This document shows positions 46,031 through 59,200 of a DNA stretch of 64,000 nucleotides, in pieces. A model generated the notes under the pieces. It worked only from the letters and a program-made list of their open reading frames with translations. It made no database searches and was not told the origin of the DNA. The stretch comes from Pelodera strongyloides (taxonomy: Eukaryota > Nematoda > Chromadorea > Rhabditida > Rhabditidae): assembly GCA_036852015.1 (NCBI GenBank), contig JAANDG010000441.1:60394-124393 (forward strand), written 5' to 3'. Made by a program: the position numbers and the translations under genes. How positions within the stretch are numbered: position 1 is the stretch's first letter; every line of letters starts with the position of its first letter.

Positions 46031-47746
46031 GCTCTACCATGCTTTACAACGTGAAACTTGGATGGAGCAGCCCAGGGACTGTGGCCGCGCAATTCACCCT
46101 ATCTTCGCCAGGTCAGGTTCTTGCTTGTTTCTCGATTACTTCTTATTGTTAGTTATACCATAAGAAGCAAATTAATACTTCCAAATAGCTTCTATGAAAT
46201 TGAATATTCTAATTACTGAAACAATTTATATTCAGATTTCTGACATTCTTATTCTTATCGGAGATGATGGCGGAGGTGAGTTTTCGGAATTATTGATGGG
46301 GTTTCCATGTTTGCGATTCGCACTTGCGAAAATGACAAACCGCTGTCCATGTTCAAGTCGATGTAAATGACATGGTCCCGCAGCGATTTTGGATCTAGTA
46401 TGGATATGTTTCAGAACAGTACGGATCTATTTCAAATAGTACGTATCTGATACACTTTCGCTGCAGGACCATGTCAAACGTGCGATTCGCATGGGTTACG
46501 GTAGGCAGTTGACATGCATGTAAAATGTCTTGAACATGGACAGCGGTTTGACATTTTCGCAGGTGCGAATCGCATACATGGAAACCCCATGACATTCATC
46601 TTTTCAACATAATAGAAATCCCCTTGACAATGGATTATGGACATATGGACATATGGATATATGTTTCCTCTTTTTTTTCCTTACCCTTTCATTGCTATTT
46701 GTAGTAAATGAAGAAATGTATATATCTAATCTAAAAACAAAACATATTTCCAGGACCGCATTTCTGTGCCAGCGGCCACCGATGTCACGTAAGTAGTATT
46801 GTCAACGCCTGATTATCGCATACTATTATGTATACCGTATTATATGACCATAATACCGCAATAATGTATGTAGGACGTAGGACAGAAGTAAACTTCCCAA
46901 CGCAAAAATATAAGCTTACTCAATGGCGATATAGCATAATCAATGGCGATATCACTTACAGTGTGCATGCGTTGGTCGTGGTCGTTACCGTTGCTCATTA
47001 TCAGAATGGTACACTCTCGAATTCTCTAGCACTCTAGCAGCCTCCTCTTTTATGTACGGATTATTCGCGCATCTGTTCTCGAGTTACAGTATACGCCAAG
47101 GACGATATTTTCAGGGAAACATGTCCCAAGCTTCGAGTTGGCCCAGAGGACATGAAAACGGTGTACCATTTGCAGAAGGGAGGCACGCTCACGGTTGTAC
47201 AGCGTTCCGATGTCAGCGGTTTATCAGTTTTGTGAAAAATGTCAACGCTGAAGTTTTTAAAGTTACTAAAAACCATATTGAGTTTTTTTTTCTCAAATTT
47301 TCTCTTTCTTTTGAATATAGACGGCATTAAGTCCAAGGGTCAGGTTTGCTAATATGTACAACTGAGGCCGTATTCACCACTCAAGGGTAAACATTTCTCT
47401 AGAGACAAAACTTTTGGAACGCATTTTTCGGGAAGGAGAGTGAGTGGCGAATGCAAATTTTGTGACATAATCTCGCTTTCTAGGTAAATTTTCTCCGAGA
47501 GACAGTTTTCTCCAGGGGTAAACGGAGTGGTGAATACGGCCTCAGGTGCGTGTGCGGCACACCTTGCATGAGCGCGAGCACAGCCGCGCACAGTTCTCAG
47601 AATACATTGTTTAGAACACTGTCACATATGATCTCCTGCACCCGGATGGTCGAAGAGTGTATCTGGACAAACCAAAGGATGGATCTGTCCTCATTATTAC
47701 GGATACTAACGGAGTCCCAGTGAAGAGCATGGGTTGCAAGAATTGA
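46031..47746 (+). CDS. Unrecognised small protein gene, 5 candidate exons, about 130 aa
   Basis: Family not recognised. Well-supported exons are the last two: 47084-47226, with TCPKLRVGPEDMKTVYHLQK, and 47615-47746, with VTYDLLHPDGRRVYLDKPKD, ending VKSMGCKN and a stop. Probable upstream exons: 46031-46111 (ATG at 46062 keeps phase with the next), 46236-46275 and 46754-46788 (DRISVPAATDV). The junction into 47084 does not fit: exon three ends in phase 2, while the only AG acceptor gives phase 1, though both would encode T-V-Y-A-K. The product is small, with two Cys in the C-terminal half and beta-strand-like alternation. AATAAA at 47774 and 47823 could be the poly(A) signal. It lies upstream of NSE3 on the same strand, 498 bp apart. 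Confidence 0.5.
46298..46590. mobile_element. ATGGGGTTTCCATG inverted-repeat element
   Basis: Starts ATGGGGTTTCCATGTTTGCG and ends CATACATGGAAACCCCAT. Inner words GATTCGCACTTGCGAAAATG and GTCCATGTTCAAG have inverted partners. It lies in an intron of the unrecognised gene. A diverged relative at 24330-24600 (phosphatase 3 intron 2) shares the GATTCGCACTTGCGAAAATG core. Confidence 0.8.
47366..47548. mobile_element. Short inverted-repeat element, copy in the last intron of the 46-47 kb gene
   Basis: Starts GAGGCCGTATTCACCACTC and ends GTGGTGAATACGGCCTC, giving clear inverted ends. Third copy of the family. Confidence 0.8.
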
Positions 47747-48244
47747 CCAAGATATGACCGTCAAAAATAACTCAATAAATCAATTATTATTTCTTCGTAT
47801 TATTGTATGTGTGCACATGTAAATAAATATTCAATTAAGATTAAATGTGCTGTGTATTCACAAATTCTTGCATGTTTCCAAAAATGATAATTACATCGCC
47901 GGTTGAAATTTTGAAATGCCAGTTTAATTTCGATAGCAACTACGACGTACACCAAATTACGCTCAGATACCGTGCGAGTCTTGCATTTTTATATTTTTAG
48001 TTTTTTTTTTTTTTCATTTTGTTTCGAGTGTTTATGTTGTAGTTCTATTACTTTTAATTTCAAATACATAATTCCTTACTACTTCAACACTTCTTACTAA
48101 CCATTGTTTTCACTTGGTCGAATGTATTTGTCCATTTAGTCTTTGTAAGAACAGCTGTCCCCTTGTATGATCATGTTGTATTCACATAGTTTATGATATT
48201 TCTTATTATATTTCAGTTAGTTTCCGTCCTACCATTATCCAAGG
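47747..48244. other. Spacer between the unrecognised gene and NSE3
   Basis: AT-rich, with two AATAAA words (47774, 47823) and a poly(T) run (48002-48015). TTATATTTCAG ends about 27 bp before the NSE3 start, so a 5'UTR intron or trans-splice acceptor is likely. No gene seen. Confidence 0.6.
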
Positions 48245-51200
48245 ATGTCCGGTGACGTCTTGTCACAACGGTTTGCCGGTTATATTCAGCGATTTGACCC
48301 CGTGAGTTATTCTGTTCGTTCGTCTTTGGAGTGGGAGTGGCATAATTATCTTACGAGTGTTGAAGTTGCCTGTTGACTGTTATCGTACATGTCTGTTAGT
48401 TCAGTCTCAAGAGTTGTTTCCTGCTCATGGCGATGGGGGAGAACCGATCACAATGGGTGATATGGCCGCCACGTTGGGCCAGTATATTTTGAGTGCAACA
48501 GCTTCGAAAGGCCTGATTAAGGTAAGCTTTTCTACATCGGTACCATATGTATATTTCGTATTGGCTGGGAGGTTCTTCAGTAATCCTGGGCGTGTTACTT
48601 AGTTTATTATTTGCTCTTAGTTTTGTGCTTATTGCATTCTGACTATGTGATATTGGAATTGGCCGGGTACCCTCCTTTGTAATTACGTACATATACATTA
48701 TAAAACGCACGTCAGCGTAAGTCGTGATGCCTATGGATATTAAATAAATTCGGAGTGCGGGAGAAATATCATTAGTATTAGTTCTGGCTGGAATATAATG
48801 TACCGTGCACCCTCATTTTGCAGCAAACAGAGCTTAAACGCATCTACAAAGTGGATGAAACGACATTTAACACCGTCTTGAAGTACGTTACTCAAAATTT
48901 GGAGGATGCGTTTGGCTACAGGGTTGAGTTTATTTTCTGCACTTCATCTTTGTGGACCATCCATCATTGCCGTTTCCTATAGACGGTTGCCTACAGTATC
49001 ACATAGTATAAGTTACGACAAAACTGTACGTTGCATATATTTTTCTCATGAATTGTATATGTGCGTAATAAATCATTATTATTAATATTTATCAGTTCTC
49101 TAAAGGGAATATGTAGGCACTCAAAATGCGCAAAACAACTGCGAAACTGGAGTTTCCACACCAGACATGAATTTAAGTAGGCGACTGAATATGTAAATTC
49201 GAATATTCTGATTTGCATGCAAATATGTCGCTGTTCCATGCTGTATGCCGATGTATGCACACATATGCTAAATTTTTGCTCCATCAGAACTGCCGTGTAA
49301 GCCAGGGTGTCAGTAAAAGCGTTTAATAAGGAAAAGGTGAAATTTGAAAATCATTTTCTTTTAAATGGGAAACTTTTAACAATTTTTGTTGTTGTTTCCT
49401 TAATGAGGAACACGCAACACATTATATTAATACAAATACATCTTAACTTCAAAAAGGGCATACATATTCCCTTTAATCAATACAAACTTACAAGCTCTGT
49501 TCTTATACTGTGTGACCTAATAAGGGAAGATTTTAATGAATTATGCACTTTCAGCTTTGTGCCGAAGGTACGACTTCATATGTCGTAGTCAATACGTTGA
49601 AAAGCGAACCACACGATGCAGAGTCTATTCTTCAGGTATTTTGCTTCTTTCTTAATTTCTTATTCTAGTATTGAATCTTAAATGTGACTCATATATGTTG
49701 CCTGTCGGGCTAGAACCATATGACACGCGGTAGTCTTATGGAACGTATGCCGCACAACGCATAACTGCATACTGCACTCCCATTATTGTGTACAAATCGT
49801 GTTCTATACCGTGTTAGACGCATATAATGGCACATGTGGATATTGGAGTGTCCAGAGTACATTTCACAAACCGTGTCATGTGTCATCATACGAGATACAA
49901 CTCGTACATGCCTATTGTCTTTTTACTTATGACCGTTTCCGTTTCCCAAGTTTATCCTTTCAGCGTGACGCTCGTCGTGGATTCCTATCGGTCCTTCTCG
50001 GCTTCGTTTTAATGGAACGACATCCATGTCTCGGAGACGCGTACGGAAAGGTTTCCGCGGAGAAAATTTGGAAATTCTTGGTATTTTTTATTCTTTTACT
50101 GAATTTACTTTCCTTGTCATGAACAGCCGTTCAAGGGGTAGGTCGCCGACATCGCCGTTGATTGCGTTCTTTTGGACGTGTCACTGTTACGCTTCTTTGA
50201 GACTTGACTTGTTTAATTGACTTTTGATTAATGTTGGTCTATGGTAATGTAGTGGAGGAATCATTATTCATTTATTTTGTTTTTAGAATGAACTCGAGAT
50301 TTCGGAGCGTCAGGCTAGCGCTCAACTAGGAGACGTGAAAGCAATGATTGCGGCCTTCGTGAAAGAAGGTATCGATTGTAACTGTTGATATTATTCTCTC
50401 TTCATTGGTCCTCAGCCTCAGCTAAGGCCATAATGGTTTGGGTATTAGTCCTGTCCTGGCCTGGGAATTAAATGGTGCGTGTGAATGCCCACCAACCACA
50501 TCCATCAGGAGCATCTCCTAGGGGAAATGCACAACACTTGAGGCAAATGTCGCATTGAAAATTTATTGTTCGGCCTCTAAAGTAAGATCTCTAAGCGTAT
50601 GTAATGTTTTTTTGCTACGGTTCTTAGCCACTGTCAAAGGCAAAAGCCAAAAATTGCGCTCGTTTATTTTTCTACGCGAAATATATTAAGTCGTATATGT
50701 AATGTGATTGTGAAACGTGTGCTGAACAACAAATGCACTTTCCACGTATTATACGCAAATTTTGTGCCCTACGGAGTACTTCTGCCGCGTAAATGGTGTG
50801 CAATTATTTTACCTACAGTTGCCCAGCATGCGAGTCAATCTCCTGTCATATCGCTTTAAACCTGGGCTTGATTGATTTTTTTAAAGGTTGGCTGTCGTCC
50901 GTGAAAGAGATTGACGGAAAAGTTCTGGGCGATGACGTACATTACGAGTGGGGAATCAAGGCCAGGGAATCTGTTCTACCGCTGGTAACTTTTGATCTTT
51001 TCCCTACTATCTGATTTAAGGACTAAAGGACTCAAATGAAGGCATGCGGTTCTTTAAAAAGTAATTATGCGTTTCCGTTTCTGACCTTCCTTCGTAGGCG
51101 TAGGGGTAGGCTAGTTTCTTTTAGTACTCTATGACGGTTGAAAGCTTACTTACAGGCGTAGGTTTGCTTGATACGGGGTTATGGTTGTGCGCACCGTTGG

Positions 51201-52221
51201 ATCTGAACCTCCAAGGTGAATAGTTTTTTTGGCGATGGCGAATATGAGTAGTCTTTAATTTTGTGGATTGTGCCTTCGTCTATGTTAGGGCGCATTCGAG
51301 ATGGACATTTTCCGGAAAAGAAAAGAAAAAAGTGGTTCGAGATGGACACCGAGAAAAAAAATAATACATGCAAAATAATTGTCGGAAATGCAATTGTACC
51401 GTAATTGAAACTAAAATCAATCGATCATTTGCATCTGTATGCGTGGCAATTGCATTCTTTTCTGGTGAAATCCATCTCGAACCAAAAGTTTTCTTTTTCT
51501 TTTCCGGAAATGTCCATCTCGAATGCGCCCTTAGTTTGTATTCCAGTCGCCAAGTCAGTACGTTGCAGGCCGCATTCCGTGCATTTTGTAAGATAACGTC
51601 GTGTCCGAATGGCAAAAAGATGTGGAAACTCCATTATCAACACATCAAACAAATGGATATCGAGTAAGTTGTTTAGGGGCTTTTTTTTATTGTATTTGTA
51701 TATGTTTTCATTTAAGTTGATTGAATGATCCGAATAGGAATAATTTATTTTCCAGTTTTCATTATGATTGCATTTTGTAAGAGGTGACAATTACTGTATG
51801 TGGAAAATTACTGTATAGTGTCAAGCATCAGTAGTCAAAAGTGAGAAAACGGTCGTGTTGATCACTTTGGTAATTAGTGATAGTAACCCTATAAAATTGT
51901 TGTTTTGTTTAAGCTTCCGTAAAGCTCACAAACTGGGAAGAGATCCAGAGCTGTCAGACGATGAAGATGATGAGAACGATAAGGAGGAGGAGAGGAGACA
52001 AAGACAGAAAAGGAGAGACGAGAGAGCAGGGCAAGCGTCACAGTCGCAGAGTAGTCAGGTTGGGTTTGGGGTTTTTTTGTGCGGGGTACTGTATCTCGAT
52101 TGCGATTCTCTAAAACTAAGGTGCATTAGGCGTCATGTGCATGTGCTTTTCAGTGATATTTAGGGCATAAATGTAAAGTGATTTCTTTCAGAACCTCGCT
52201 TCGCAGTCGCAGCGAACGTGA
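48245..52221 (+). CDS. NSMCE3: MAGE-domain NSE3 subunit of the SMC5/6 complex, 10 exons, 306 aa
   Basis: NSE3 with NSE1 and NSE4 bridges the SMC5/6 heads and works in DNA repair and chromosome maintenance in the nucleus. Exons: 48245-48301, 48405-48521, 48824-48922, 49555-49635, 49964-50080, 50287-50368, 50887-50984, 51569-51663, 51914-52058, 52192-52221; all are GT-AG and phase-matched. The MAGE homology domain is visible as GFLSVLLGFVLMERHPCLGD (the central winged-helix signature with a one-letter loop change from vertebrates), KVSAEKIWKFLNEL, then VLGDDVHYEWGIKARESVLP (family YxWGxRAxxE). The tail is acidic then basic (DDEDDENDKEEERRQRQKRR), ending in a Ser/Gln-rich stretch. In an invertebrate the single MAGE gene is normally the NSE3 orthologue. 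Confidence 0.85.
49097..49476. mobile_element. TTAA-type element in NSE3 intron 3 (AAAGGGAATATGTA termini)
   Basis: Left TAAAGGGAATATGTAGGC and right GGCATACATATTCCCTTTAA are inverted; the right flank keeps TTAA and the left is mutated. Another member of the AAAGGG-ended set. Confidence 0.7.
51288..51533. mobile_element. Foldback element in NSE3 intron 7
   Basis: GGGCGCATTCGAGATGGACA at the left and TGTCCATCTCGAATGCGCCC at the right are exact inverses, and both continue through TTTTCCGGAAAAGAAAA-like arms. An open frame reads across one arm but only because of the palindrome. It ends 36 bp before the acceptor of exon 8. Confidence 0.85.
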
Positions 52222-53285
52222 GCAAAGTGAGTATTTTACGTAAACGTGGATCCCGTGCGTGGTAATGTGGTTTGGTTTCTTTTCTGAACTTAGTTTTCCA
52301 AAAGTCGGACTATTTTGAGTTTTGAAACGTCGGTCTGTATTTGTGCAAACGTATCGTTATTAAGTACGAGTAGGCTGTAACATTCATAAAGTTTAACCTT
52401 CCTCAGAATCTCTCCGGATTTCCTAAGACACACATTAATCTACTCACTAATAATGTTTATTAGCCTAGAGCGATGAAAAGTTACAGTAATGGGCAGTGTA
52501 TATTTCAAACTCGTTTCAGTTTTGTTGATCTCGTTCAATTTAGCATTGTTAGCTTGCGCTACCTTTGTTAGGTCATGTAAATATCATTTATTCGGATTTA
52601 TCAGTAGTTTTTATCGTGTTAAATCATTCAGTATTAACGATCTATAAATCAAGATCTCCGTATGTTTCCGATTCTTTCCATACGAGTATCTTTAAATTGA
52701 CTTTATTCACTTGCATTTTTTTGAAAATCTTCCTTGCATATAGTAGATAATAAAATAAACGCATTTTTCACAATAATAATTCTTGGCAATGAAAATACCC
52801 GTCGCGTGCAACGAAACATGAGTGAGGAATACAAATACGTAGTTTAAAAACAGTATAAATAATATGTGAGTGGCATGATATAATGTTCGGAGAACGCTCA
52901 AGGGTAAGTTGTGAGATGTAAAAGGTATTGTCAGCTAGTTTTGTACGTTGCATATTACCAATATGGCAAGAATTTTGTGTAAGTGGACGCCGCGATCAAA
53001 ATGTTTTGGCGTAAGTTTGTATAGAACACATGTGGCTAAACTACGTTTTTCGATCGAGATCTAACACTACTGTCAAATATTGAAACCATGTGGGTTTAGA
53101 AACATAGATTAAATTTCAACTCTTACAAGAAGCACATTGAGGTAGGAATACAAGTACAGTAAGCAAGGGCTTGGCACTAGATATATGTAGATGTACTGTA
53201 GTATGTGTGTTATCAGCGTTGAGGGGAATTATTCACTTGTGAATATTTCAGTTGGAGATTGTAGTAAAACTCCCAGTGGGAAAGT
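52222..53285. other. Spacer between convergent NSE3 and the shavenoid-like gene
   Basis: AT-rich, with no gene or clear repeat recognised. The two genes point toward each other and their coding ends are 1064 bp apart. Confidence 0.6.
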
Positions 53286-56200
53286 CTAATTTTCCATTCC
53301 CAATCGTGGAATTTCCCGTTTGGGTCGTCTGGGAAGTGATTTCTTGAGCATTGTGTCTGCTGGGAACACTGCGTATCCCTTATTCTTTGTCCTTTTATAT
53401 GCGGATGGAGGGGCGGGAGGAGGGGAGGTCGAGGTAGATGCGGGAGGAGAAGTTAGGGTCATGGTCTTCCTTTGAGTATACGGTGACATGGCCGCCATAG
53501 GTTGTGGGATCCCGCTTACTGTAGGTGAGCCGGGTGACGGGGGTGGGCGCGCAACGGAGAGAGATCTGAACGATGACAGATGTGAATCTTTATTTACTGT
53601 ATACCGTTGTTGGAAATTATTACCAAGTATCTATTTCATCCACGTTCATTTTTCTTTTTCATCGTCTCTGTCAGTGTCTCATCACATGTCATAAGCAAAC
53701 CTTGAAATTGTACTTTAAACTCCCTCGAATAAAGGTCTTTCACGGCGTTGAGATCTTTTAATGAGTATGATAAATATTTTAAACAATCAAATTATTACAG
53801 TGATGAGAGAAAAAGTATACTGCTGAAAATGAGCTTGCCACTAACGTTGGGTTCATAATTGATGGCTGTCCATCTTTATAGATCATGTATTGGGCGGGTG
53901 CAACTGATTTCGTAGGATCTCCGTGTTTATGGTTGTTTCTTTCTCTATGAGGGTAAGTAGATAGTTGAATATAAACGTGTGACATCGTAAAAATATACCT
54001 TGGTGGCACCTTCGGTGAGAGCTTCGGAATCCGTGATATTGAAGGTGTTCGGTTGATTTTGGACTCGAATCCTAGAAATATTCTATGGTTTTTTTTCTCG
54101 AAAGATTATTATGCTCACGCCTGGGTCACCTGGCGTTCTGCGGTTAAAGCGAAATGCTAGCCCCTTTGGAAAATTTGCATATGATAAGCAAATCCTATGC
54201 TAATTTTGAACGATCGTCCACGGCAATCGTACAAAATTAGCATAGGATACATAGGATTTGCTTATCATATGCAAATTTTCCAAAGGGGCTAGCATTTCGC
54301 TTTAAAGCGGTGTGGAGCGCGTTTTTGAATTATCGCTTTATGACGTGAGTTACGGTACCTACCGTCTACAAGTTTCCGAACGGGCGGTGTCTGTCCGTCG
54401 GAGGTCTCCGTTGAGTTCTCCTCACTCTCGTTCCTCTCCCTTTTCTTATTGTGCTCCTCGTCACTACTGCTCTCTTCTGAGTCCTTTGATTCAGAAGATT
54501 CACTGCCTCCTTCGAGAGTGTCGTGACCAGAATCCACCTAGATTGGCAAAAACTAATTTGCTTGAACATTTGAAAGATTTCGCAGCATTTGGAATTTTCC
54601 GGCAGAGTTTGTCAGTTTGTCTTTCTTGTATTAGTAATGTATTATTATTAGTATTATTAGTAATGTAATGTATTGCGCTCTTTTTAATGAGTATAAATAT
54701 TCAAATATTCAATGATCATTCACGCCAAAACTCCAATGCATATCTAGGCTCTAATACTACAACAAGGTTCTACGACATACATAACAGTTTGCCATCTAGT
54801 TATTATGGTACTGAATTCAGTTAACCCCAGTTTCGGGGCACTATGGCCCCAAATACGGTATCTTAAACGCACCGATTTTCCTGATCGGGGCGAATCCTGA
54901 GAGAACTGTGCGACTCTGTGGTCGTCTTTCTCATGGAGGGCATCGTCGACGGTGTCAACGACCGGAGTCTTTCTCCCGGATTCGCCAACCGACGTCTGAA
55001 ATAAGAAAGTGAAATAAAGTGCTGTTTCGCGAATTCGGAACTGGGACAAAAGGCGAAGTGGTGTTTTGTTGTAAAGATTGTAACACGGATAATTTTGTTA
55101 TTACAGTATGTAGGAGAAAACTCATTATGATAATTTATCGTGCACATAACTGCAGCGTACATGATATGATAAAAGTGCGCGTATTGCCACGGGCACGATA
55201 AAGTTTTATCATAAAGATTTATCGAAATGGGTATTTATCGTGTAAGCAATGCTCTACTCATAATTATCATATTTAACATATAGTTGTAAATGTAAAAGGA
55301 AAATAAAGTGTAGAGTGTTGAGTACAAAAAACCTACTGTGACTTCCTCCTCAGCAACACACTCCAATTGTGGCATGTGGCGTTTTAATCGAATTCTCTCC
55401 TAAACAAATTTCGGTTAATATTAACAATGATCATACCTTGACATCATGCAAAGTCAAGAATTTGTGAGAGAGCCCGCAACTACGAAAGTTTTAATTTATT
55501 GGTGACTTTTGAAATTTAAACTTTTATGTCATGTGCTTTTATGTCATTGCCGCAATAAACATTTTTTATACATATTTTGATCACTGTCAGGTTACGGTAT
55601 TTATGTGTGCAATGTTTTTTGACCCAGTGCTGACCCGACGAACTACTGTGCCGACACGACACTGACCCCAAACAATGATATGCCGACCCGACGTTGACCC
55701 AAAAGAGTCGATGCCGACATGACGTTTACCCGCTTTAACTTTTACGGACACGGGGCGCGCACGAGGAGAATGACGCGTCGGCATTTTCTTATTTGGGGTC
55801 GGCACTCCGGGTCGGAGAGGAACATAGTAATGACGGGGATATGGCTACACCGCGTCGATCATTTCGACTTTCAGAAGCCGAAAACAAACAAAAATGAAAA
55901 AAATTATAAATTATAAATGAACAATCGTTCTATTGAGATTCACAAAAAGAAAAAATGCCGATAAAAAAAGTTTACCTTGGCCATATCGATCATCCTTCGT
56001 AAGTCGAAAAGGAATTGCTCAGCGATTGGTGGAGGATTATGCATGAGATGAGGATCGAAGAATTCTAAATTTCTATTTAGTGATTCTCTGTGGATTTTTT
56101 TTTGGTGGATATATATATGCTACGCATTTTTCTTACTATCTTTGATTTACTATGAATTGTAAGACTATTGAATTATTCAATCGTCTCTTATGCCGTTGCG

Positions 56201-59200
56201 CTCTTTCTATAAGAGTCTAATAAACAAATGTGATATATGTTTCTGATTGTCCTAATTAAATGTTGCACCGAATTTGCAGGGTTCTAAGCATAAGTAACGC
56301 CGACAGAATCAGTACGATTCTACTTTTTATTTGTTTCAGTGTTGAAGTTGGCTGTGTCCATCCTTGAATGCAATGCACTTTAAAAAAAGCAATAGTCAAA
56401 TCTTTCGCTCATTACCTGTGGAAAAGAAGAGTCTCCTCTTCGGTCCTCCCACAATTTGTCGGTCTCCCATCTGATTATTATGGGCGTGGAATTCTGATTG
56501 GGAGTTTCCCGGGTACAGATCTCCCGGTGACGTCGCATTGACTGCTGCGAACGCGTTCTGATGCGCGGATATGGAAGCGGCCATTGCGGCGGCCTGAAAG
56601 CATTTATTATACACAAATATGTAATAGTAGTTTCTTCAACGAGAAGTTTTTTTACAGTCATCATGTTTGTTTGATAACGGTAACGGTTTGTTTTATAATT
56701 GCCTGTTTTCACCTTTTGTTAGGTTAGAAATATTGTTGTCAACGTTGTGCAGCAAATTCTTTGCGGGTGCTGTATGTGACATCGTGAAATTTGAGACTGT
56801 ATCTATGCCCTTCGAAATAGAATAGTGAATAGTAGACCGTTTCCATTCAAATTAAGGAATCATAACTTCTGCCAAAACTTTAGTGAACTGGTGATCTCTT
56901 ACATTTCTGGCCTCCTCCTGTTGTTGTTTTATATGGACTAGAAATTGCATTTGAATTTCCGAAATCAATTTCTCCTTTTTGATTCGCCAACAAAGGTTCC
57001 AGACGAAGAATGAACCGAATAAGGTGAGGATCAAGAGCACGGCCAAGATGACGAGGAGCACGAGCTCAGTCCGGGCGCCATGGTTTGAGACGAGCATCTG
57101 GTGGGCCTTCTCGGACTCTGAACACTAGAACCGTACTAAACTGATTTTGTCGGTATTATTTGTGATCATTGCTTCTGGTTTGACGAAGACCACGCCAAGT
57201 GCATACAACCTTTCGTCCTATGAATCTCCATAATTGCGCCGCGCAACTAACAATAAGATAGGAAAGGGTGCTCGGCAAATTCACTTTTTTGCGACGACTC
57301 AGCATGTGTGCCACAAACGCGCCACAGTTGCGCCAACTGGAAGCTACAACGTTCTTACGGCCCTCGTGGAAATGGCCCGCCGGCATACACTGTATTCGCG
57401 CGGCCATTCCCAGATTTAAACATTGTCTAAGAATATTTTTCAACAAATCTCTCCTCACAGGTAGTAAAATCCTATTTCGTACCTGAGCCTCCGATAACGG
57501 AGAATCCGATGCAAACATCTTCTTTTGGAAAATCAGCACATTGAAGCTTAATTTGCACGACTGAACCGCGCAGCGCCCTGGAGTCTTCTGGGGTGCCCAC
57601 GAACTGAAATATATATAACCGTTTCTGTCAAGGGGTCCGGCCCACGGGATTTTTTTAAATTGAATTTTCTATATGAGAGGAGGAGTTGAAATATATCACA
57701 TCCCATACATCCCAAACCACGCGATGAGCTGCCGTAGTCCCTAGTCATATTCAATTTTTGCGCTCTTGGATATTTCAAAATCCAATGTTGGAATGATCAG
57801 CATGCAATTAAACCACAAAAAAGTATATGTGTTTCTCATAAATACGTTTTCATCTCTTGTCTCCGCCCGGTGATCCCCCGTAGTATGATATTAATTGGTG
57901 AATGTGAGTAGGGATGTTGGCTTGAGTTGACCCAATTTCTTGGACAGGGATAACCGGGAATGTTATTATCTGCATCACATTTGGTGTCGACGGATTTTAT
58001 ATCTTTTGATGATATGTAGTTGGTGATAGTGTGGAGAACCTTGAGTAGAAAGAGAGAGAGAGAGAGGGAGAGAGAGAGAGCGAGAGAGCGAGAGAGAGTA
58101 TAAAAAAGGGAAGATGGAGAGATATAAGAAAGAGGGACTGGGAAAACGAGAGAGAGAGAGAGAGAGAGAGAGATATAAGAAGGAGGGACTGATAAAGAGA
58201 GAGAGAGAGACAGAAATAAAACATAGAGAAAAGATATGTAGTTTGGGTGGTTCGATCCATGATACCGGTAACAGACATTTTGATCCGAGAACTGTCTTTT
58301 GATAAGCACTATAATTTTCTCGATTTCAACAAACGATGACGAAAGAAAGCCCTTTTTTGTCTACTTTAGGAATGCTAGTCTAAATATCCATCGACGAAAA
58401 AAAAAACTCGAAATATATGTAGACAGGTGCAATGATTGATCACATCGTAATCGTAATTATCACGATAGATAATTGCAATCGTTGAACAGGACATATCAAG
58501 TTTCTCTTATAATGTCACATATCATAGACACTTAGCTAATCGCGTTAGGAAAAACACATATGATTGGAAAAGTTTAGCAGTGGTCTCAAAGAACGAACAA
58601 CAAGAAGCTGTGAAACTAAGTTATGAAAAAAGTGAGACAACGGCAGAATATGGGAAGGAGTTGTTTAAGATACGTTTCAATATATTAGGGTTGAGTTGTT
58701 CAAGATACGTTTCATTATATGTAGATGGAGTTGTTCAAGATACGTTTCAATATATTAGGGTGGAGTTGGCCAAGATAAATTTCAAGATATGAGGGTGGAG
58801 TTTTTCAAGATACGTTTCAATATATGAGAGTTGAGTTGGTCAAGATACGTTTCAGTATGTGGGAAAGTAGTTGTTCAATATACGTTTCAATATATGTATA
58901 TGGAGTTGTTCAATATACACATATGTTTCAATGTACGAGTATGGAGCTGTTCAACATACACATTATTTGCAATATAAGTATGAGGGTTGAGTTGTTCAAG
59001 ATACGTTTCAATATATAAGATAACAACTACGTTAGATAGTGTGTAAGAAAATTACACAACTATAAGTATACAAGGTTGTGATAACCCCAACGCGTACATA
59101 TACCGAGGAAACTGTTGAAGACGATAACTTTCTACAAAGTTTTGAAACAGCGAGTTCAATTTCTTACCGTAATGACAGATCCATTCATAGCGACCGCTAT

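Noticed and set aside
51280..51667. Overlapping open frames on both strands in NSE3 intron 7
   Set aside because: They come from the GGGCGCATTCGAGATGG palindrome. Only the part from 51569 fits the NSE3 frame, phase and family.
57836..58309. Long minus-strand open frame rich in Leu/Ser (157 codons)
   Set aside because: Most of it is translation of the GA/CT microsatellite. Only the stretch 58039-57932 is kept as a probable exon.
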